Positions 9,281 through 21,232 of a stretch of 64,000 nt of DNA are shown in pieces. The stretch lies in the NCBI RefSeq assembly GCF_014982725.1, contig NZ_JADCJZ010000002.1, positions 556,106 to 620,105 on the forward strand, read 5' to 3'. The notes beneath the pieces were generated by a model that was given only the letters and a program-made list of their open reading frames with translations, had not been told where the DNA came from and searched no databases. Both the position numbers and the translations under genes were made by a program. The stretch is from Thermophilibacter gallinarum (lineage in GTDB: Bacteria; Actinomycetota; Coriobacteriia; Coriobacteriales; Atopobiaceae). Within the stretch, counting starts at the first letter, position 1, and every line of letters begins with the position of its first letter.

Positions 9281-10861
9281 TCACCCCGTAAACAGGTCGA
9301 TGTAGGCGATGTAGTCGCAGAGCTTGCCGTCAAAGTCGGAGAGGTCGACGCCGGAGAAGTGCGACGTCGGGGCGATCATGGCCACGACCCCCGTGGAGTC
9401 GCCCACGCCCCCGATCCTGACGGCCCAGGTGTAGCCGCCCTGCTCGCCGACGGCGCAGATGAAGTGCGCGTCCTCCGGGAGCTCCTCGGGCATGACGACG
9501 TCCTCGGCCGTGCAGGTGTCCTTGAGGCCCTCGAGGCCGCAGGCCGCCATCACGGCGCGCACGCCCTCCTCGTTCTCCCTCCCGCCGCCGGAGGGCAGCG
9601 TGTCGGAGCTGAAGGCGTAGCGGACGCCGCCGACGCCCGCGCCTTCCGCGAGCACGTCTCCCTTGGAGCCGCCCTCGTAGTGGGAGGTCTCGGGGTCGTC
9701 GGTGATGTGGAGCAGGTCGCCAGACGAGCCCTTGTACACCGCGTGAGCGTTGCCGTTGTGGACGTAGACGCCGCCGTAGACCAGCGAGAAGCCCTCGTCC
9801 GCAAGATACTCGGCGAGCTGCTCGGGCGTGGCCTCGAAGTACTCGGCCAGGCTCGTCGGCGAGGACGGGTTGGGGCTCGACACGCTCAGCTTGACCGTCG
9901 TGCCGCCCGCCACCTCGGTGCCCTCGCCGGGGTCGGCCGCGACCACCGTGTTCTTCTTGGCATCGGAGTCGACGTAGGAGACCTCGCCCTTGAGGCCCTG
10001 CTCCTCCAGCGCGGCGAGCGCCTCGTCGGCCGTGAGGCCCTTCACGTCGGGCACCTTGTAGGGCTGGGCGATCACGAGCGTGATCTGGTCCCCGGAGACG
10101 AAGGGCTCCCCGACCCCGGGGCTCACCTCGATCGCGGTGCCCGCCTCCTCGTCCGAGTTGCTGGTCTTCACCAGGACGTCCGTGGCGCCCGCGTCGTAGA
10201 GCGCCTGCGTGGCGGCGTCCTCCGTCATCCCGATGACGTCGGGGATCGTGCGCTCGGCCCCGACGACCAGCGTCACGCCCGCGGCAGGGTCCGTACGAAG
10301 GCCCTCGTCCGGCGTGCAGTCCAGGACCATGCCGATGTTCTCGTCGCCGGAGCGGTACTCGACCTCCACCTGGAAGCCGAGCGCCTCGAGCTCGGCGCGC
10401 GCCTCCTCCTCGGTCAGGCCGACGACCGCGGGGACGGTCTTGCCGCCCCAGAGCTCGTTTGCGTAGGTGAGATAGGCGATCCCGCCGGCGACCGCCAGCG
10501 CGAGGACGACGAGAAGGGCGATGCCCCAGCGCGGCATGCGGCGCTTGCGCTCCGGCAGGCTCTCCACGGGGGACTCGATGGTGACGACGGGGCGCGCGGC
10601 GGTGAGGTCCTCGGGCGCCGCCGCGGGCGAGAAGTACGGGTCGGACAGCGCGTCGATGCCGTCGCGTCCGGACGTGTCGTCAATGCGCGGCAGGTCGGAC
10701 GGGGTATCGATGGAGGGAAGACGGTCCGCCATGCGCCGCGGCGCGACGTGGGTCGCGTCCGCGCGCGTGGCATCGTCCATGAGGCGCGTGGCGCCCGGGT
10801 CGACCGAGGGCAGGTCGTCGGGGCTCATCCTGACGGTCCTGTCGTCGTTCTTCTCGTCCAT
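9281..10861 (-). CDS. Membrane protein with three PASTA domains
   Basis: 526 residues. The first 110 are polar and rich in Asp/Arg, a single membrane helix follows (about 113-133, WGIALLVVLALAVAGGIAYL), and then come three PASTA domains (PAVVGLTEEEARAEL, PDVIGMTEDAATQAL, PDVKGLTADEALAAL) that usually bind peptidoglycan fragments. The last 180 residues are a separate unrecognised extracellular domain with three Cys. Unlike PknB-type proteins there is no kinase domain; the cytosolic part could instead be a kinase substrate. A tiny acidic gene follows at once. Confidence 0.85.
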   Translation of the reverse strand: MDEKNDDRTVRMSPDDLPSVDPGATRLMDDATRADATHVAPRRMADRLPSIDTPSDLPRIDDTSGRDGIDALSDPYFSPAAAPEDLTAARPVVTIESPVESLPERKRRMPRWGIALLVVLALAVAGGIAYLTYANELWGGKTVPAVVGLTEEEARAELEALGFQVEVEYRSGDENIGMVLDCTPDEGLRTDPAAGVTLVVGAERTIPDVIGMTEDAATQALYDAGATDVLVKTSNSDEEAGTAIEVSPGVGEPFVSGDQITLVIAQPYKVPDVKGLTADEALAALEEQGLKGEVSYVDSDAKKNTVVAADPGEGTEVAGGTTVKLSVSSPNPSSPTSLAEYFEATPEQLAEYLADEGFSLVYGGVYVHNGNAHAVYKGSSGDLLHITDDPETSHYEGGSKGDVLAEGAGVGGVRYAFSSDTLPSGGGRENEEGVRAVMAACGLEGLKDTCTAEDVVMPEELPEDAHFICAVGEQGGYTWAVRIGGVGDSTGVVAMIAPTSHFSGVDLSDFDGKLCDYIAYIDLFTG

Positions 10862-10925
10862 CTCGCCCCCTCAACCGGTCGTTGCGTCACGTTCATGGTA
10901 GCGTCCCGGCGCGTTCGCACGCAAC

Positions 10926-11001
10926 GGCGCCGAGAAAGACATCTCATCCAAAACGCGGCCTCTGGGAGGGCGATTTTGGTCCGATTGTCTTTCTCGGCGC
11001 C
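10926..11001. repeat. Imperfect inverted repeat between clpB and the PASTA gene
   Basis: Arms 10926-10956 and 10970-11001 share GGCGCCGAGAAAGACA at the outer end and CCAAAA-CGC near the loop, with a few mismatches between. It could act as a clpB terminator, but it lacks a T-run. The arms contain GAGAAAGAC, one base from the over-represented GAGAAGRAC nonamer. Confidence 0.75.
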
Positions 11002-11038
11002 GGATTGGCAAGGCGCGGGCGAGAAGGACGCGTCGGCG

Positions 11039-13714
<2,676 letters not shown>

Positions 13715-13784
13715 GGTTTGCCCCTTTCTGGGTTGCGGTTAGTCAAGGACTATTGTTCCCGCGTGAGCTGGGGCGTATACGTAA

Positions 13785-13807
13785 ATCTAAGTGTCTACAT
13801 AGTAGAT
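13785..13807. promoter_or_regulatory. Putative HspR operator at clpB
   Basis: ATCTAAG (13785-13791), 9-bp spacer, AGTAGAT (13801-13807). Half-site and spacing match the sites at hsp20 and dnaK. The site lies 71-93 bp upstream of the clpB ATG, immediately behind hspR. Confidence 0.78.
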
Positions 13808-13849
13808 TTTTCAGAGTGCGGGAAGCCGGCGAGAAGGACCGTGGGGTCG

Positions 13850-14308
13850 CTACTCGTCGCCCTTCTCGGCCGCGTCCGGGGCGCCGTTCAGCAGCAGTCG
13901 GCGCATGACCTGCTCCGGGGAGCTCGAGGCGTCGTAGCGGGCGAGCGCGGTGATCTTCTCCTGCATCTTGTACTCGTGGACCTCGTCCTCGAGCTCGCGC
14001 ACGCGGCGACGCAGGTCGTCGAGCTCAGCCTCGCGCTCGAGCATGCGCTCGCGCATGTCGAGGATGCGCACGACGCCGGCGAGGTTGATGCCCTCGTCGG
14101 TGAGCTTGGAGATGAGGTTGAGCCGCTCGATGTCGGCCTGGCTGTAGAGGCGCGTGTTGCCGCGCGAGCGCCCGGGCGTGACGAGGCCCTTCTGCTCGTA
14201 GACGCGCAGGGTCTGCGGGTGCATGCCGGTGAGCTCGGCGGCGACGCTGATCATGTAGAGCGGCTTGTTGCGGTCGCGACCGCCGACGTTCTTATCGCTT
14301 GGCGCCAT
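13850..14308 (-). CDS. hspR: Heat-shock repressor HspR (MerR family)
   Basis: The 152-residue protein starts with a MerR-type winged helix ([46 protein letters not shown] in register with HspR), followed by a coiled coil ([29 protein letters not shown]) for dimerisation. HspR represses dnaK and clpB in actinobacteria with DnaK as co-repressor. Its start lies inside the 3' end of dnaJ (17-bp overlap), the classic dnaK-grpE-dnaJ-hspR order. The shared inverted repeats at dnaK, clpB and hsp20 are its likely targets. Confidence 0.93.
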   Translation of the reverse strand: MAPSDKNVGGRDRNKPLYMISVAAELTGMHPQTLRVYEQKGLVTPGRSRGNTRLYSQADIERLNLISKLTDEGINLAGVVRILDMRERMLEREAELDDLRRRVRELEDEVHEYKMQEKITALARYDASSSPEQVMRRLLLNGAPDAAEKGDE

Positions 14309-15260
14309 AGCGCATGACCTCCTCGCGGTAGTCGCGCGTGTCCGCGTCGCGCAGGGCGGCCAGGGTCTCGCGCTCCTTCTTCGAAAGCATCGTGGGCACC
14401 TTCACGCGCACGGTCACGAACAGCGCGCCGCGCGACCCCTTGCGCTTGACGTTGGGCGCGCCCAGGTCGCGGAAGCGGAAGGTCTTGCCGTCCTGCGTGC
14501 CGGCGGGCACCTTGAGGCGGACCTCAGTGCCGTCGGGCGTGGGCACGTCGACCGTGGTGCCGAGCGTGGCCTCGTAGATGCTGAGCGGCAGCTCCATGCG
14601 GACGTCGGCGCCGTCGCGCTTGAAGAGCGGGTGCTCGGCCACGTGCGTGGTGATCACGAGGTCGCCGCGGTCGCCGCCGTTGGTGCCGTACTCGCCGCGC
14701 CCGCGGTAGCGGAGCTTGCCACCGTCCACGGCGCCGGCCGGGATCTTGATCGTGAGGGTCTGCTCCTCGCCGGTGGAGGGCACGCGGTACGTGGCCTTGC
14801 GGGTGGCCCCGCGGAAGGCCTCCTCGGCGCTGACGTCCACGGACATGGTGAGGTCGGAGCCCTTGGTCGGGCGGTTTGCCCCGCGGGCGCCGGCCGCGCC
14901 GCCGAAGATCGACGAGAAGTCGAACCCGCCGAAGCCGCCGTCGCCGCCGCGCATGTTGTTGAAGATGTCGGACCAGTCGCCGCCCACGTTGGTCGTGTAG
15001 GTGTAGCGGCCGCGGCCGCCCGAGCCGCCGAAGTCGGCGCCGGGAATGCCGCCGAATATGAGCATCTGGTCGTACTCGCGGCGCTTCTTGGGGTCGGAGA
15101 GCGTGGTGTACGCCTCGCTGACCTCCTTGAACTTTGCCTCGTCGCCGCCGGCGTCCGGGTGGTACTTGGCAGCGAGCTTGCGGAACGCCCGCTTGATCTC
15201 GTCGTCAGAGGCGTCGCGCTTCACACCGAGAACGTCGTAGTAGCTCTTGTTGGTTGCCAT
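14292..15260 (-). CDS. dnaJ: DnaJ-type co-chaperone without zinc finger
   Basis: The 322-residue protein has a J-domain ([30 protein letters not shown], with the HPD motif), a Gly-rich segment and the two beta-barrel peptide-binding domains. It lacks the CxxCxGxG zinc repeats, so it is a CbpA/type II J-protein rather than a classical DnaJ. It stimulates DnaK ATPase. The start at 15260 (MATNKSYY) fits the family; a TTG further upstream is unlikely. A large hairpin separates it from grpE. Confidence 0.93.
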   Translation of the reverse strand: MATNKSYYDVLGVKRDASDDEIKRAFRKLAAKYHPDAGGDEAKFKEVSEAYTTLSDPKKRREYDQMLIFGGIPGADFGGSGGRGRYTYTTNVGGDWSDIFNNMRGGDGGFGGFDFSSIFGGAAGARGANRPTKGSDLTMSVDVSAEEAFRGATRKATYRVPSTGEEQTLTIKIPAGAVDGGKLRYRGRGEYGTNGGDRGDLVITTHVAEHPLFKRDGADVRMELPLSIYEATLGTTVDVPTPDGTEVRLKVPAGTQDGKTFRFRDLGAPNVKRKGSRGALFVTVRVKVPTMLSKKERETLAALRDADTRDYREEVMRYGAKR

Positions 15261-15293
15261 GTCGCACGCGCCCCCCTTCAAAGCGTGCGTCGT

Positions 15294-15371
15294 CGTGCAA
15301 AGGGGACGGGCACTTTTGCACGCGCGCGGGTTGGTCTGTCAGCGTGCAAAAGAGCCCGTCCCCTTTGCACG
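15294..15371. repeat. Long inverted repeat between grpE and dnaJ
   Basis: Arms 15294-15323 and 15342-15371 are 30 bp long with one mismatch. Each arm also begins CGTGCAAA and ends with its near complement, so each can fold alone. It lies just after the grpE stop and ahead of dnaJ. In the mRNA it should form a very stable stem that may end, slow or protect transcripts between the genes. The outer part (AAAGGGGACGGGC) resembles the AAAAGGGG palindromes at 19.6 and 39.2 kb. Confidence 0.88.
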
Positions 15372-15381
15372 CCACGTACTG

Positions 15382-16158
15382 TTACTCCTGCTCGGGCTCC
15401 GACGGACGCTTGGGGCCACCGTAGGTCACCGTCACCATGGCGGTGCGGATGACCTTGTCGCCCATGCGATAGCCCTTCTGGTAGACCTGGGCCACCGTCT
15501 CGTCAAACGCCTCAGCGTCCTCCACGCGGCCCACGGCCTGGTGGGCCAGCGGGTCGAAGGCCTCACCCGCCGGGTCGATGGGGTCGACGCCCTCCTTGGC
15601 GAGCACGCCGAGCATCTTCGCGTGGACCGCGGAGACGCCGTCGACGAACTGCTTGAGCTGGGCGTCGTCCTCGGTCGCGCCGGCGTGCTCGATGGCGCGC
15701 TCGAGGTCGTCGATCACCGGGAGCAGGTTTGTGACCAGCTTCTCGGCAGCGAGGTCCTTCTCGGCGAGTCGCTCGGCGGCGGTGCGGCGGCGGTAGTTCT
15801 CCCAGTCCGCCTGGAGTCGCAGCATGCGGTCCTTGGCCTCCGCGGCCTCCGTCTTGGCCGCCTCGATTTGGTCCTCGACGTCGGCCAGCTTCTTGGCGAG
15901 GTCGTCGCGCTCCTCGCGCAGCTTGCCGGCGTCGGCGGCGAGCTCGCGCTCGGCGGCCTCCTCGCCGGCGCGGATGGCGGCCTCCACTCGGGCGCGCTCC
16001 TCCGCGTCCTCGTCGTCGGCCTCGTCGGCGACGCCCTCGTCCTCGGCCTCAGGCTCGGCCGCGGGCTCGTCGTCCTTCTCGGCGACCTCCGCCGCCTCCA
16101 CCTCGTCGGGCTCGACGACGTCGTTCTTCTCGTCCTCTACCTCGATGGGCACCTTCAC
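15382..16158 (-). CDS. grpE: Nucleotide exchange factor GrpE
   Basis: GrpE releases ADP from DnaK. The protein has an acidic, Glu/Ala-rich N-terminal part, a long coiled coil, and the core RLQADWENYRRRTAAER, LLPVIDDLERAIEH and the C-terminal VYQKGYRMGDKVIRTAMVTV. I chose GTG at 16158 (258 residues) because GAGGAGG lies just upstream. An ATG at 16221 would add 21 residues, but that stretch is a perfect GC hairpin with no clear ribosome site. Confidence 0.92.
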   Translation of the reverse strand: MKVPIEVEDEKNDVVEPDEVEAAEVAEKDDEPAAEPEAEDEGVADEADDEDAEERARVEAAIRAGEEAAERELAADAGKLREERDDLAKKLADVEDQIEAAKTEAAEAKDRMLRLQADWENYRRRTAAERLAEKDLAAEKLVTNLLPVIDDLERAIEHAGATEDDAQLKQFVDGVSAVHAKMLGVLAKEGVDPIDPAGEAFDPLAHQAVGRVEDAEAFDETVAQVYQKGYRMGDKVIRTAMVTVTYGGPKRPSEPEQE

Positions 16159-16182
16159 GTCACCCTCCTCGACATATCCGGA

Positions 16183-16212
16183 GGGGGCGGCCGCGAAGCC
16201 GTGGCCGCCCCC
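16183..16212. promoter_or_regulatory. Intercistronic hairpin between dnaK and grpE
   Basis: GGGGGCGGCC (16183-16192) and GGCCGCCCCC (16203-16212) form a perfect 10-bp GC stem with a 10-base loop, between the dnaK stop and the grpE start. With no T-run it is better read as an mRNA processing or attenuation element that could give more dnaK than grpE mRNA. Confidence 0.7.
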
Positions 16213-16242
16213 GAAAGTCATCTGCTAGACGCGGCCGTGCGA

Positions 16243-18150
<1,908 letters not shown>

Positions 18151-18253
18151 GGTCGCTCTCCTTTTCCTGCGCGGGGCCCGCCGTGCGGACCCGCTCGCTT
18201 GTATCCGTGTGTACGGTTGAGTTTATCCCCTGTGCGTGACGATTCTATACATA

Positions 18254-18276
18254 ATCTAAGTCTCTACACATGAGAT
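18254..18276. promoter_or_regulatory. Putative HspR operator at dnaK
   Basis: ATCTAAG (18254-18260), 9-bp spacer, ATGAGAT (18270-18276). It matches the hsp20 and clpB sites in half-site and spacing. It lies upstream of dnaK, in the gap behind the phosphodiesterase gene. Confidence 0.8.
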
Positions 18277-18309
18277 TTTTTGAAGCGCAGGATTTAGGGA
18301 AGGCGCAGC

Positions 18310-18858
18310 CTACAGCAGGCGGTGCTCGAAGCGCCCGTTCTCATAGACGCCGCAGCTCGCGGAGCCGTCCTTGGGGATGCCGACCGAGCCGGGGTTGAAG
18401 ACCCACGCGTCGTGCGCGTCGTTCTTCTCGCTCACCTTGATGTGGGTGTGGCCGTAGACCAGCGCCGAGTTGGGCGGCAGCGCGGGCCAGGCGTCGACGC
18501 TGTTGTGGTAGCCGGGGCCGTAGACGTGGCCGTGGGTGAGGAAGATCGTGAGGGGGCCGCCCGGGACGTCAGGGTCCAGCAGGATGTTGTGGTCCGCCAT
18601 GCAGGGGAAGCCGAGGACCATCTGGTCGACCTCGGCCTCGCAGTTGCCGCGGACGGCGATCGCGCGGTCGGCCACGGAGTTAAGCATCTCGATGACGCGC
18701 TTGGGGGCGTAGTCCGCGGGCAGGTCGTTGCGCGGACCGTGGTAGAGCAGGTCGCCGAGCAGGACGATGCGGTCGGGGCGCTCCGTGGCGACGAGGTCCA
18801 TGAGGCGCTCGCAGGCGTCGGCGGCGCCGTGGATGTCGGATGCGATGACGAGCTTCAT
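18310..18858 (-). CDS. YfcE/MJ0936-type phosphodiesterase
   Basis: The 182-residue calcineurin-like protein has all metal motifs: ASDIHG at the N-terminus, LGDLLYHGPRND, VRGNCE, LTHGHVYGP and VYGHTH. Family members are manganese-dependent phosphodiesterases of unclear natural substrate. The ATG at 18858 overlaps the stop of the CbiK-like gene by 4 bp, so the pair is translationally coupled. Confidence 0.9.
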   Translation of the reverse strand: MKLVIASDIHGAADACERLMDLVATERPDRIVLLGDLLYHGPRNDLPADYAPKRVIEMLNSVADRAIAVRGNCEAEVDQMVLGFPCMADHNILLDPDVPGGPLTIFLTHGHVYGPGYHNSVDAWPALPPNSALVYGHTHIKVSEKNDAHDAWVFNPGSVGIPKDGSASCGVYENGRFEHRLL

Positions 18859-19544
18859 GTGAGTTCCTTTCTCGCGTGCGCGACCACGAGCGCGCGAACG
18901 GCGGGCAACTCGGCGAGGGAGTGCGGCCAGGTCTGGGCAGAGAGGGCTCGGGCGAGGCTCTCGAGCACGTCGTGGCGCGCGTGGTGGCCGAGCGACATCA
19001 GGAGCGGAGCGAGCAGGACCGCGCGCGCCGGGCGCTCGTGCAGGCGGGCGACGAGGCGCTCCGGAGAGCCCACGAGGGCGTCGGCGCGGCCGCGGGCGAG
19101 CAACGCGGCCTCGAGCCGGTCAAACGCGACCGCGCACTCGCTCCCGCGATGCCCTGCGAGCGCGATGGTGCGACCAGGTTGCGCGGGCAGCGCCGCGTCG
19201 AGCGCCGCGGCCACGGCGGCGAAGTCCTTCTCACTCGCGAGCAGGGGCGGCGCCAGGCGCAGCTCCTCGAAGCCCGGGGCAGCGGAGCGAACCACGGCGG
19301 CGGCCTCGTGCTGCAGGCAGCCGTCGACCACATGCGTGGTCGCCACGAGGACGCGGCGCGCGCCGCCGTGGCGCAGGCCTTCCAGCGCGTCCGCAAGCGA
19401 TGCGCCCACCGGCCGACCACCCGTGCGCGCCCGCAGCGTCACGGACGCGCCGATTGCCGCCGCGAGCTCGCCCACGAGCGTCGCGACACCCGCGTCGCCC
19501 TTCTCGCCGGACAGGCAGCCGGCTATGACCAGGGCGTCCAGCAT
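18855..19544 (-). CDS. CbiK/CbiX-like chelatase domain protein
   Basis: The 229-residue protein begins LDALVIAGCLSG and contains VLVATTHVVDGCLQHE and APLLMSLGHHARHDV, the two His-bearing positions expected of class II chelatases such as anaerobic cobaltochelatase CbiK. In that family the enzyme inserts cobalt or iron into a tetrapyrrole. Sequence similarity is limited and there are no cobalamin genes nearby, so the metal and substrate are open. The ATG at 19544 follows GGAGG; an upstream extension would run through a palindrome. Confidence 0.6.
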   Translation of the reverse strand: MLDALVIAGCLSGEKGDAGVATLVGELAAAIGASVTLRARTGGRPVGASLADALEGLRHGGARRVLVATTHVVDGCLQHEAAAVVRSAAPGFEELRLAPPLLASEKDFAAVAAALDAALPAQPGRTIALAGHRGSECAVAFDRLEAALLARGRADALVGSPERLVARLHERPARAVLLAPLLMSLGHHARHDVLESLARALSAQTWPHSLAELPAVRALVVAHARKELT

Positions 19545-19558
19545 CCGTCCTCCAAAAT

Positions 19559-19589
19559 GATTCAAAAGGGGTCTGTCCCCTTTTGAATC
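19559..19589. repeat. AAAAGGGG palindrome
   Basis: GATTCAAAAGGGG and its exact complement with a 5-base loop (TCTGT). An identical palindrome, one bp longer in each arm, lies at 39187-39219. It sits between the CbiK-like and NifX-like genes, 8 bp from the NifX-like stop. It may end transcription, but the repeated sequence suggests a dispersed REP-like element. Confidence 0.88.
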
Positions 19590-19596
19590 GGGCACG

Positions 19597-19959
19597 CTAG
19601 TGATGGCAGGCGTGCTCCTCGCCCATGACGGGGAGCGTGCCGGCGGCGGCCATCTGCGCGACGTCGCCGACGCCGGGGGTCTGGTTCTCGAAGTAGACGG
19701 TGATGCCGGCCTGCGCGAAGCCCATCATCGGGCGCATGCCCATGCCGGCGGCCACGATCGCGTCGATGCCGTTGTCGGCGAGCAGGGCCACGGGGCGCAT
19801 GCAGCCGCCCTCCTCGTGGGGCGGGTTGTCGATGACGCTCACGGCACCGACCTCGCCGTTCTCCACGTCGACCACGGTGAAGCAGTCGCAGTGGCCGAAG
19901 TGGCCGGAACGCTCGCAGTCCAGACCGCCCTTGCCGAGGGTCGGGATGGCAACCTTCAT
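19597..19959 (-). CDS. NifX/NifB-type dinitrogenase cofactor domain protein
   Basis: The 120-residue protein has the NifX-like fold pattern: MKVAIPTLGKGGLD, SGHFGHCDCFTVVD, AIVAAGMGMRPMMGFAQAGI, and a His/Cys tail (GEEHACHH). The family binds iron-sulfur or metal clusters; stand-alone copies are common in anaerobes that do not fix nitrogen, where the role is unknown. AGGAG precedes the ATG at 19959. Confidence 0.85.
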   Translation of the reverse strand: MKVAIPTLGKGGLDCERSGHFGHCDCFTVVDVENGEVGAVSVIDNPPHEEGGCMRPVALLADNGIDAIVAAGMGMRPMMGFAQAGITVYFENQTPGVGDVAQMAAAGTLPVMGEEHACHH

Positions 19960-20289
19960 GGGAGTCTCCTCTCGTAGGGCGCGCGGGGCGCCCGCGTCTC
20001 TTGACGCCGTCATTCTCGCACAAGCAGCCGACGGGCGGCATACGCTCTGCAAAACTCGCGCTCGTGATGAAAAGATGGGAATTCGCATGCAAAACTCTCG
20101 TTCGTGATGAAAGTAAAGGCTTCGCGCGCGCCCCTTGTACCGGCGCCTCCCAAAGAACGGCCAGTTGGTGAAATAAAGGGTCAGGCATCGCGCCTCAAGC
20201 GAGGCAAAATCCTTCATCACGAACGGATGTTTTGCAGACGACTCGAGGGTTTTTCATCACGAACGAGAGTTTTGCGGGCAAGACAGCCC
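19960..20289. other. Gene-free gap containing a four-site repeat
   Basis: No convincing gene is visible. Most of the gap is taken by the four-site inverted element at 20048-20276. The rest is the 5' region of the NifX-like gene and the 3' end of the HAD gene. Confidence 0.7.
20048..20276. repeat. Four-site inverted element, variable part GATGAAA
   Basis: Two direct copies start at 20048 and 20088 and two reverse copies start at 20211 and 20251; each pair has a period of exactly 40 bp. The unit is GCAAAAC-N5-YTCGTGATGAA. A 97-bp centre separates the arms. The element at 36470-36691 has the same architecture, period and size with CAACA in place of GATGAAA. No nuclease paralogue adjoins this copy. 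Confidence 0.9.
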
Positions 20290-21090
20290 CTACCGGACGA
20301 AACCGAGTTCCTCGAGGACGCGCGCGACGCCGTCCTCATCGTTGCCCGGCGCGTGAAGCGGCATGCGGGCAAGCAGCTCGTCGGGCGCGTTGCCCATGAG
20401 GTAGCTGCGCCCCGCGACCTCGAGCATGGGCACGTCATTGTAGTTGTCGCCAAACGCGAGGGCATCCGCGGGGTCCACGCCCCAGTGGTCGCAGAGGAAG
20501 CGAACGGCGCCCGCCTTGGAGAGACCGGCGGGCATGACCTCGATCAGGATGTCGGAGGACTTGACCACCGTGAGCTCGGGAAAGCGCTCGCTCAGGCGAC
20601 GCTCCACCTCGAGCGTGTCCTCGGGGTCACAGATGCAGAGGAGCTTCTGCACCTCGTCGCGCTCGATGGAGTCCACGCCCCCGTCGCGGGCCTCCGCCAT
20701 GACGACGCGCTCCTCGCGGCGGACGCGAGGGTCCGACCGGTGAGGGCTCACCCAGTCCTCGAAGGAGTACGCGATCCACGCGACGTTCGGGCACTCCGCG
20801 CCGAGGAAGTCGGCCACCTCCTGGGCCTTCGCGCGCGAGAACCCGTCATGGAAGATGACGTTGCGTCCTTCGTCGAGTATGACGCCGCCGCCGTAGGTGA
20901 CCGCCGTGCACGAGACGCCGCCCAGCTCGAGCACCGGGTAGGTGCCCGCGATGCCGCGCGACGTCACCACGGCGAAGGGGATGCCCCGCCCCGCGAGGCC
21001 GGCGATCGCGCGCCTCGTTCGCATCGAGATGCGGTGCTCGGAGTTGAGCAGCGTTCCGTCCATGTCGCAGAAGACGGCGGTATTTTGCAT
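20290..21090 (-). CDS. HAD-superfamily phosphatase, Cof type
   Basis: The 266-residue protein has the HAD motifs FCDMDGTLLNSEH at the N-terminus, VTSRG, a Lys in GLSKAGAVRFL, and DALAFGDNYNDVPML near the C-terminus. The insertion between motifs is a large type II cap, as in Cof/YidA sugar-phosphate phosphatases. The substrate is unknown. It is divergent from the flavoprotein fusion gene, with about 140 bp between starts. Confidence 0.92.
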   Translation of the reverse strand: MQNTAVFCDMDGTLLNSEHRISMRTRRAIAGLAGRGIPFAVVTSRGIAGTYPVLELGGVSCTAVTYGGGVILDEGRNVIFHDGFSRAKAQEVADFLGAECPNVAWIAYSFEDWVSPHRSDPRVRREERVVMAEARDGGVDSIERDEVQKLLCICDPEDTLEVERRLSERFPELTVVKSSDILIEVMPAGLSKAGAVRFLCDHWGVDPADALAFGDNYNDVPMLEVAGRSYLMGNAPDELLARMPLHAPGNDEDGVARVLEELGFVR

Positions 21091-21232
21091 GGTTTTCCTC
21101 GCTTTCCTCGATTTTCCCCATGATATGCCGAGCTTCTCGCGCCTCTCGCCAAATGCCGAGAAAAACTGGGCAGTCCGGGCCTACCATGGAACGAGGCGCG
21201 CCAGGGAACGGCGCCACAGCGAGAGGAATGCC

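Noticed and set aside
16159-16221. GrpE N-terminal extension from ATG 16221
   Set aside because: The extension is encoded by a perfect GC hairpin, has no ribosome site, and GTG 16158 has a strong one.
20048-20276. CRISPR array
   Set aside because: Repeats with 40-bp period occur in two inverted pairs of two, the variable part is inside the repeat rather than between repeats, and there are no cas genes.
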